The notes beneath the pieces were generated by a model. The model did no database searches, had not been told where the DNA came from, and saw only the letters and a list, made by a program, of their open reading frames with translations. Positions 30,720-36,164 of a stretch of 36,164 bases of DNA are shown one piece after another. A program made the position numbers and the translations under genes. How positions within the stretch are numbered: the first letter of the stretch is position 1; each line of letters starts with the position of its first letter. The stretch comes from Lachnospiraceae bacterium (GTDB taxonomy: Bacteria > Bacillota > Clostridia > Lachnospirales > Lachnospiraceae): contig JAGBBW010000040.1 in NCBI GenBank assembly GCA_017938285.1, positions 1 to 36,164 on the forward strand. Reading direction: 5' to 3'.

Positions 30720-31709
30720 TTATTCCACTTCTAATTTTCTCTGTTCCAAATCAATAGAGATGGTCGTACCTTTCTCCGGCTCCGACTCTGCTGTAATAGT
30801 ATGTCCCAGTCTCGTGCAGATTCTTTTGCACAGGTATAATCCAATTCCGCTGGCCTTTTTATCACTTCTGCCATTGTAGCCTGTGTAGCCATTTTCAAAA
30901 ATCCGTGGCAGATCCTCTGCTGCAATACCGATTCCGGTATCTCTGATACAAAGCTTTTTGGGTTCTTCCAGGAAAATAGTAATACTGCCTTCCCTCGTAT
31001 ATTTCAAAGCATTTGATAACACCTGCTCCACTACGAAACCAAGCCATTTTTCATCACTGATAACAGTTACATTTAACGGCTCGTAAACCAGGCGAAGTCT
31101 GCGGCGGATAAACTGCGTGGAAAATTTACGGATGGCACCTCTCACGATTTCATCCAGATTCTGTTCTTTGATCACATAATCTGTAGAATCTGCATCCAGA
31201 CGTAAAAACGCCAGTACCATTTCTACATACTGCTCAATGCGCTGTAAATCCTCTGAAAGCTGGCGTGAAAAATCTGTATCCTCATTCTGCAGATTCAGCC
31301 GCATGGAAGCAATCGGTGTTTTAATCTGGTGTGCCCAGACGGTATAGTATTCCATCATATTTGCATAACGTTCACTCATCTGCGTTGTCACTACTGCCTG
31401 CTGCTCACACAGTTTCTGTACCAGCTGCTGATAATCTTCCCCCTCTATCGTTTCCACCGGAGGGAGATCATAAAGCAGTTCTGCAACAGACTTCTGCAAC
31501 TCTGTCAGACGTTTGTGCTGCTGATATGCCTTTTTACCATCTGCTCCAAGAAAAAACAGTCCAATGATTGTGCACAATAATGTTGGATACCATACTGCCT
31601 CCACCGGTAAATGATACAGGACAAACATACATAAAAAGACAGCGCTAAATAATAAAAATATCGAGATTCCTTTTTTATGCTGCTTTATATATCTAAGCCA
31701 AAATTCCAT
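30720..31709 (-). CDS. BceS-like intramembrane-sensing histidine kinase
   Basis: A 329-residue sensor kinase. Two TM helices (~15-33 and ~38-54) are joined by only a few residues, so it lacks an external sensor domain, as in BceS/LiaS-type intramembrane-sensing kinases. The phospho-acceptor is His127 in WAHQIKTPIASMRL. The ATPase has an N box (QVLSNALKYTREG), G1 (IRDTGIGI) and G2 (KASGIGLYLCKRI). It should receive its signal from the BceAB-like transporter encoded next and phosphorylate the regulator encoded 30 bp upstream. Confidence 0.93.
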   Translation of the reverse strand: MEFWLRYIKQHKKGISIFLLFSAVFLCMFVLYHLPVEAVWYPTLLCTIIGLFFLGADGKKAYQQHKRLTELQKSVAELLYDLPPVETIEGEDYQQLVQKLCEQQAVVTTQMSERYANMMEYYTVWAHQIKTPIASMRLNLQNEDTDFSRQLSEDLQRIEQYVEMVLAFLRLDADSTDYVIKEQNLDEIVRGAIRKFSTQFIRRRLRLVYEPLNVTVISDEKWLGFVVEQVLSNALKYTREGSITIFLEEPKKLCIRDTGIGIAAEDLPRIFENGYTGYNGRSDKKASGIGLYLCKRICTRLGHTITAESEPEKGTTISIDLEQRKLEVE

Positions 31710-31739
31710 ATTTCCTCTTTCTCAATTACAAAACTAATT

Positions 31740-32411
31740 CTATTCCACAATATATCCCACACCAAATTTGGTTTTAATAAACTCCTTTAATCCGGCACCT
31801 TCCAGCTTTTTTCTCAGACGGTTCACATTTACCGTCAGGGTGTTTTCATCCACAAAGCAGTCTGTCTCCCACAGGCGTTCCATCAGCTTCTCCCGGCTGA
31901 CTACCTTCCCTTTAGCCTCCATCAGTGCCAGTAAAATCCGGTACTCATTTTTGGACAGTTCCATCCGTTCCCCTTCGTAAGTCAGGGTATTGTCTCCGGT
32001 ATTTAACATCAGTCCCCGATGCTCCAGAATCGTTACACCTGTTCCGAAATCATAAGTTCTCCGGAGCAGCGCCTGTACCTTGGCAATCAGAACACTCTGG
32101 TCAAAGGGCTTGGCAATAAAATCATCTGCTCCCATATTCATTGCCATAATAATGTTCATATTGTCTGCTGCTGAAGAAATAAAAATAATTGGAACCTTTG
32201 ATACCTTTCGGATTTCATTGCACCAGTGATAGCCGTTAAAAAAAGGCAGGGATATGTCCATTAAAATAATATGTGGATTTACTTCTGCAAATTCTGCAAG
32301 AACGTTGCGGAAATTCTGTACACAGCAGGCCTGTAGTCCCCACTGCTCTGCCTGAATCTGTATAGCAGCGGCAATACCAGGGTCATCTTCTACAATAAAA
32401 AGCTTATACAT
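31740..32411 (-). CDS. BceR-like OmpR-family response regulator
   Basis: A 223-residue two-domain regulator. The receiver (residues 1-115) has the acidic pair ED (8-10), phospho-acceptor Asp52 (ILMDISLPF), Ser/Thr at FISS (~78) and Lys in AKPF (~101). The C-terminal winged helix (~125-223) is of OmpR/PhoB type, with ELSKNEYRILLALMEAKGKVVSREKLMERLW and VDENTLTVNVNRLRKKL. It is expected to activate the BceAB-like genes. Its start overlaps the end of the NUDIX gene by 8 bp, so it is transcribed with the upstream genes. Confidence 0.95.
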   Translation of the reverse strand: MYKLFIVEDDPGIAAAIQIQAEQWGLQACCVQNFRNVLAEFAEVNPHIILMDISLPFFNGYHWCNEIRKVSKVPIIFISSAADNMNIIMAMNMGADDFIAKPFDQSVLIAKVQALLRRTYDFGTGVTILEHRGLMLNTGDNTLTYEGERMELSKNEYRILLALMEAKGKVVSREKLMERLWETDCFVDENTLTVNVNRLRKKLEGAGLKEFIKTKFGVGYIVE

Positions 32412-32931
32412 CGTTTGCTTCCCCCTGACTGATATATCCTATCTGTTCAAAATAGGTCTTATATCTCTGCCGGTTGGATGGTATTATTTCCTCCGAGTTC
32501 ACAAAACGGATAAACTCTTCCTCGCTCATCCAGCGATACCCTTCCGTTTCCCCTTTCTGTAACTGTACCGAGTCTTTCACAACATCTACCATACAGACAA
32601 AGGTATGAAAAAACGCCTGTTTTCTTTCATCACGACAAACCGCAATTTCTTTAAACTCATGACAGGTAATTCCTGTTTCCTCTTTCAGTTCCCGCTCTAC
32701 ACACTGCCACTTGTTTTCCCCTGCCAGTGCAGAGCCTCCGGCTGTAGCCTCATACCAGCCACCATAATTTGGTTTTTCCATGGAACGTACCATGCACAGA
32801 TAACTGCCGTCTGTATGACGCACCAGAACTTCACATACCAGATGATACAATCCCTCCGGTATGGTTTCCCCCCGGACCAGCGTAGTACCTGTCAATTCCT
32901 CGTTTTTCGAATAAGCATCCCAGAGTTCCAT
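32404..32931 (-). CDS. NUDIX hydrolase
   Basis: A 175-residue cytosolic protein. The N-terminal part (LVRGETIPEGLYHLVCEVLVRHTDGSYLCMVRS) resembles the IDI/YfcD-like NUDIX subgroup. The NUDIX box is slightly unusual: GGSALAGENKWQCVERELKEETGI, with the normal REUxEExGU present and a three-residue-longer approach to it. The substrate is unknown. The gene lies between another NUDIX gene (26 bp) and the response regulator (8-bp overlap). Such mixed operons in Lachnospiraceae may be positional rather than functional. Confidence 0.85.
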   Translation of the reverse strand: MELWDAYSKNEELTGTTLVRGETIPEGLYHLVCEVLVRHTDGSYLCMVRSMEKPNYGGWYEATAGGSALAGENKWQCVERELKEETGITCHEFKEIAVCRDERKQAFFHTFVCMVDVVKDSVQLQKGETEGYRWMSEEEFIRFVNSEEIIPSNRQRYKTYFEQIGYISQGEANDV

Positions 32932-32957
32932 TCCCGCACTCCTTTCTTTTCTGTCTT

Positions 32958-33413
32958 CTATGTACGATATTTCTCCACCAGCATTTGAATCACTCCTACC
33001 TGATGCGGTGAAATATTATCCGGCAGATTATCCAGATCAAAGAACCGCTGCTCTGAAACTTCTTCCTCCTGCACTTTCAATTCCCCCCGGTATTTCTCAC
33101 ACAGAAACACCATTTCTATACTATAAATCTCGTCACCATTTGGGTAAACATGATGCATTTTTGCACCGGATAAGCACTTAAACTCCTGAAGTTCCAGACA
33201 TTCCAGTCCGGTTTCTTCCAGCACTTCCCGGACAGCACACTCTTCAAAGCTTTCTGCCAGTTCTACCGCACCGCCCGGATATGCCCAGCAGCCGTTATCT
33301 GCACGTTTTTGCAGCAGCAGCTGTTTTTTTTCATTCAAAATCATGACACAGCCCGCCGGCATAAGAATTGGCTGATGTCCTACATATTTTCTTAAATCCA
33401 TGATGTAACCCAT
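32958..33413 (-). CDS. NUDIX hydrolase
   Basis: A 151-residue protein with a canonical NUDIX box GGAVELAESFEECAVREVLEETGL (residues ~47-70) and a preceding strand LLLQKRADNGCWAYPGG, typical of MutT-like small hydrolases of the ADP-ribose/nucleotide type. The substrate is not determinable. The start is ATG 33413 with RBS AGGAGGATCATACC; an ATG four codons later is also possible. An interrupted hairpin (33441-33468) lies between it and the upstream esterase gene without a T-run, so readthrough is likely. Confidence 0.9.
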   Translation of the reverse strand: MGYIMDLRKYVGHQPILMPAGCVMILNEKKQLLLQKRADNGCWAYPGGAVELAESFEECAVREVLEETGLECLELQEFKCLSGAKMHHVYPNGDEIYSIEMVFLCEKYRGELKVQEEEVSEQRFFDLDNLPDNISPHQVGVIQMLVEKYRT

Positions 33414-33481
33414 GGTATGATCCTCCTAACCCGCTCAACGAGGGAACCGCTTTAATCAGCGTTTCCCTATCTTCCATTTAC

Positions 33482-34408
33482 TTATCCGTTTATTACCTTC
33501 TGCAGCCATGCCAGCCTGTACTCCATACAGGTCCGCACCATCCGGCTCTCCACCGCTGTTTCGTAACCATGACAGCCTCCCTTGATTTCATGCAGTTCTG
33601 TGGAAGCTCCGGTTTCCTTGATTTTCTTATACAAATGCAAACCTTCATCCCGCAGACAGTCAAACTCTGCCACCTCCATATACATTGGTGGAAATTGTTC
33701 AAAAGAAGCTGCTTCCACAGGTGAAGCATATTCGATATGTTCTGGTGTCTGGTCTCCCAGATAACAGTGCCACATCAGTTCTGACCTCTTTGCATCCCAC
33801 ACCGGGGTATCTATAAACTTCTGCATGGACTCCGTTATCATCCTCCGGTCTGTTACAGGATAAATTAACATAACTCCAGCCGGAACGGTAAGTCCCCGGT
33901 CTCTTGCCATCAGCGTGACAGCCGCCGCCAGATTGCCCCCTGCACTGTCACCACCAAGAAATATTCTGTCTTTCTGTATCTTTAATTCTTCTGCATGCTC
34001 CAGCGTCCATTGATATGCCGCAAAGCAGTCCTCTACCGGAACTGGAAATGGAAACTCCGGTGCCAGGCGGTAATCCACATAAATTACCCTGCAGGGCAGT
34101 TTTGCCGCATATTCTTTCACTAATCTGTAATGTGCCCCGGAGGCCCGCAGCATAAATCCGCCACCATGGAAAAATACGAGACAGGGCAGGTTGTTTTCCT
34201 CCTGCTTCCTTTCCTTTGGTTCTATCACATAAACCGGAACTTCTGTCCCCTGATATCCGGAAATTTTCCGTTTCTCCACCTTTACTTTATCATCGGATTT
34301 ACACTGAAACAGCTTCAATGCCTGGTTCATGACAGGCAGAAGCCCCGGCTTCACCGGCATTTTCACTTTTGCAATCTTATACAGTTCTGAATCGATTGGA
34401 TATTTCAT
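33482..34408 (-). CDS. Alpha/beta hydrolase, hormone-sensitive-lipase family
   Basis: A 308-residue cytosolic carboxylesterase-type enzyme. The oxyanion motif is HGGGFMLR (~residues 80-87), the nucleophile Ser lies in GDSAGG (~153-158), and the acid and base regions are EFDCLRDEG and GGCHGYE toward the C terminus, all in the order expected for the HSL (bacterial lipase family IV) group. These hydrolyse short-chain esters. There is no signal peptide. It starts 26 bp after the DUF2500 gene and precedes the first NUDIX gene by 68 bp. Confidence 0.9.
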   Translation of the reverse strand: MKYPIDSELYKIAKVKMPVKPGLLPVMNQALKLFQCKSDDKVKVEKRKISGYQGTEVPVYVIEPKERKQEENNLPCLVFFHGGGFMLRASGAHYRLVKEYAAKLPCRVIYVDYRLAPEFPFPVPVEDCFAAYQWTLEHAEELKIQKDRIFLGGDSAGGNLAAAVTLMARDRGLTVPAGVMLIYPVTDRRMITESMQKFIDTPVWDAKRSELMWHCYLGDQTPEHIEYASPVEAASFEQFPPMYMEVAEFDCLRDEGLHLYKKIKETGASTELHEIKGGCHGYETAVESRMVRTCMEYRLAWLQKVING

Positions 34409-34434
34409 GCCTGCTCTCTTTTCTGTCTTCTTTT

Positions 34435-34809
34435 TTATCTTTCCCGTTCAAACCCAAGATATCTGGTTCCCTGAAAAGTCAGTCTGCCAACATCCCCTTC
34501 CACCAGCATACCAAACTCCGAACCACTGACATGCAGTTCCATCCGGTCTCCGCTTTCCACCTGAAAAGTGACATAATATGTTGTGGATGTGGAACTATGT
34601 ATCGAACTATTGCTGCTATTATGGTGATGACTCACATGCCCTCGTTTTGCAACAACCGTGGCATTCACCGTCAGTCTTGGTGAATGATTATTTTTGTTCC
34701 ACTCCCCGATTCCTTTTCCTATCGTTACAATAAATACTCCTAAAATAAAAACGAACACGATAACAAAGAAAATTGGGAAAACATTAAAAAAACCGCTACC
34801 CATCATCAT
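34435..34809 (-). CDS. DUF2500-family membrane protein
   Basis: A 124-residue protein with one N-terminal TM helix (~residues 9-31), then a domain beginning NATVVAKRGHV, a Ser/His/Asn-rich loop (HHHNSSNSSIHSSTST) and TYYVTFQVESGDRMELHVSG followed by EGDVGRLTFQGTRYLGFER, which matches DUF2500. The C-terminal domain probably sits at the membrane surface. Function unknown. RBS GGGAGG is followed by three consecutive ATG codons, so the exact start may vary by two codons. It is the first gene of the minus-strand run leading to the BceRS-like pair. Confidence 0.85.
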   Translation of the reverse strand: MMMGSGFFNVFPIFFVIVFVFILGVFIVTIGKGIGEWNKNNHSPRLTVNATVVAKRGHVSHHHNSSNSSIHSSTSTTYYVTFQVESGDRMELHVSGSEFGMLVEGDVGRLTFQGTRYLGFERER

Positions 34810-34880
34810 GCTGAATTCCTCCCTAATGCTTTACATTCTGTAGCTGTATTTCTATTCTATGCGTTTTGCATACAAATCTG

Positions 34881-35070
34881 CTACACTTTCTTCATTTCCA
34901 TGTAAGGCAGCACCTCATATCCACACTTCCGGTATACATGCACCGCGCGTTCATTCTCTTCCTCCACCTCAAGGCGGAATACAGAACCTGTATACTTTTT
35001 TTCGATAAAAGCAAAGAACCTGCTGCCGATTCCATTTCCCTGATTTTTGTTTCCATACGTTTTCCTGTCT
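34881..35070 (-). pseudogene. C-terminal remnant of a GNAT acetyltransferase
   Basis: The minus-strand frame ending at TAG 34881-34883 reads GNGIGSRFFAFIEKKYTGSVFRLEVEEENERAVHVYRKCGYEVLPYMEMKKV. These are the acetyl-CoA loop (Q.GNGIGS) and the final strands (N.RAVHVYRKCGYE) of a GNAT enzyme. No start codon or N-terminal ~90 residues are present; the frame begins next to the alcohol dehydrogenase stop. It is a truncated, presumably dead gene. Confidence 0.65.
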
Positions 35071-35079
35071 CCTGACCAC

Positions 35080-36164
35080 TTACAGACTCATTTTCAAAAT
35101 TTCCATAACATCCTGCTTATCCAGTGCCACATAGGCATACTCCAGACCGCCAAATTTTACTGCGTCCTCTGCCATTGCTTCAAAGTGTGTTTCGTCAATT
35201 CCAACCTCAGAAAGTTTCATCGGAATACCACAGTCACGGAAAAATTCTTCTGTGGCATCAATACCATAATTGGCACACTTCCAGTTATCCTCTTCTTTAA
35301 CATCCCACACATTTCTTGCATATTCCGCAAACTTTTCCACCGTAGATTCACTTAAAATGTAACGCATCCAGCGTGGAGTAACAATGGCAAGTCCCACGCC
35401 GTGGGTGATGTCATAAAACGCACTTAATTCATGCTCGATTGGATGACAGGTCCAGGCTCCTCCCTTTCCAGCAGAAGTCAGTCCATTCAGTGCCTGGGTG
35501 CTGGCCCACATCAGATTTGCCCTTGCCTCGTAATTATCCGGTTCCTTCAATGCAATTGGACAATACTTAATGCAGGTCTTTAAAATACTCTCTGCAAAAC
35601 GGTCTGTCAGATAGGCAGTCTCTGTTTTCTGGAAATACTGTTCAAACACATGGGACATAATATCTGCAGTTCCTGCGGCTGTCTGCTTTGAAGGCAGCGT
35701 AAACAGATACGTCGGATCGCAGATAGAAGCTGCCGGCTTAAAATAATGGGAAGAGGTTCCCAGCTTTTCATTGGTTGCCATATTGGAAATCACGGCATTT
35801 TTGTTCATCTCGGAACCAGTTGCCGCCAGCGTTAAAATCGTCACGATCGGAAGCACTTTTCCAATCTTACTGCTGTCCAGAACTAAATCCCAGGCATCAC
35901 CATCATAGCAGGCACCTCCGGCAATCACCTTGGAAGCATCGATAACACTGCCTCCGCCCACCGCAAGCACCACTTCAACCTGGTGTTCCTTACAAATCTT
36001 TACTCCTTCCCTTACTGATTCAATTTTCGGATTCGGTTCTATTCCGGAAAGTTCAAAAATTTCACAGTCAGAAAGCAGCTCCTGGATTTTTTCATATATT
36101 CCATTTTTCTTAATGCTGCCTCCCCCATATACAAGCAGAATCTTTTTTCCCAAAGGTTTTACCA
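35080..36164 (-). CDS. Iron-containing alcohol dehydrogenase, N terminus beyond window
   Basis: At least 357 residues of a group III Fe-dependent alcohol dehydrogenase of the BDH/YqhD type. KKILLVYGGGSIKKNGIY is the N-terminal Rossmann-like part, VVLAVGGGSVIDASKVIA binds NAD(P)H, LAATGSEMNKNAVISN is typical of NADPH butanol dehydrogenases, and the metal-binding Asp/His positions lie in the region of TADIMSHVFEQYF, WTCHPIEHELSAFYDITHG. It reduces aldehydes to alcohols in fermentation. The frame stays open to the right edge, so about 25-35 N-terminal residues are outside the window. Confidence 0.95.
   Translation of the reverse strand, partial: VKPLGKKILLVYGGGSIKKNGIYEKIQELLSDCEIFELSGIEPNPKIESVREGVKICKEHQVEVVLAVGGGSVIDASKVIAGGACYDGDAWDLVLDSSKIGKVLPIVTILTLAATGSEMNKNAVISNMATNEKLGTSSHYFKPAASICDPTYLFTLPSKQTAAGTADIMSHVFEQYFQKTETAYLTDRFAESILKTCIKYCPIALKEPDNYEARANLMWASTQALNGLTSAGKGGAWTCHPIEHELSAFYDITHGVGLAIVTPRWMRYILSESTVEKFAEYARNVWDVKEEDNWKCANYGIDATEEFFRDCGIPMKLSEVGIDETHFEAMAEDAVKFGGLEYAYVALDKQDVMEILKMSL

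Noticed and set aside
33441-33468. Hairpin between the esterase and NUDIX genes as a terminator
   Set aside because: Stem is interrupted by a mismatch and no T-run follows on the minus strand.
1-36164. CRISPR arrays, tRNA or rRNA genes, prophage structural genes
   Set aside because: No regularly spaced repeats, cloverleaf sequences or phage morphogenesis genes were seen in a reading by eye.

Overview
The window looks like chromosomal DNA of a Gram-positive anaerobic Clostridia member, most likely Lachnospiraceae. This is inferred from strong AGGAGG-type ribosome binding sites, TTGACA/TATAAT promoters, an EFR1-type ferredoxin, a BceRS-BceAB module, a clostridial thiSFGH-ED-C order under a TPP riboswitch, a GH113-like glycosidase, and many membrane-anchored XRE/MerR regulators. 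Most genes lie on the minus strand. No rRNA, tRNA or CRISPR array was seen.

Region by region: (1) 1-2983 holds a strong promoter firing off the left edge, a P-loop kinase-like gene and an ABC-F ATPase. The ABC-F gene sits behind a ~320-nt leader with small ORFs and a terminator that can refold into an antiterminator. (2) 2984-5407 holds an AEC transporter, then a MerR-TipAS regulator with a Cu/Zn-SOD-like gene behind a typical 19-bp-spacer MerR promoter. (3) 5409-8285 is a five-gene minus-strand cluster (membrane XRE regulator, one-TM protein, EFR1 flavodoxin-ferredoxin, coiled-coil protein, DUF3006-like protein). (4) 8499-11216 holds a HAD phosphatase, a small membrane protein, a GNAT-tyrosine phosphatase fusion and YbaK. 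(5) 11217-17560 is an AT-rich accessory island. It contains a decayed IS4-type transposase and palindromes at the left, and a three-gene cassette (zinc ribbon/helical-repeat protein, zinc ribbon/SEL1/two-TM protein, transglutaminase-like protein) with a divergent XRE regulator over a shared palindrome. At the right are a decayed group II intron and the 3' stump of an unknown gene.

(6) 17666-18792 holds a tocopherol-cyclase-family gene and a frameshifted cation-efflux remnant. (7) 18793-25440 is the thiamine operon: promoter, TPP riboswitch, terminator, thiS, thiF, thiG, thiH, a TenI-ThiE fusion, thiD, thiC. Together these genes make the thiazole and pyrimidine moieties and join them to thiamine phosphate. 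(8) 25511-27645 holds a small hypothetical, a NUDIX hydrolase, a run of six adjacent hairpins and a GH113-like glycosidase. (9) 27762-34809 holds a BceAB-type peptide-antibiotic transporter with its two-component system, preceded in the same direction by two NUDIX genes, an alpha/beta hydrolase and a DUF2500 protein. (10) 34881-36164 holds a GNAT remnant and an iron-dependent alcohol dehydrogenase cut by the window edge.

The strongest candidates for something undescribed are the zinc-ribbon/SEL1/transglutaminase/XRE cassette at 11829-16345 and the ABC-F leader at 2569-2927. All family calls were made by reading the sequence; no database search was run.
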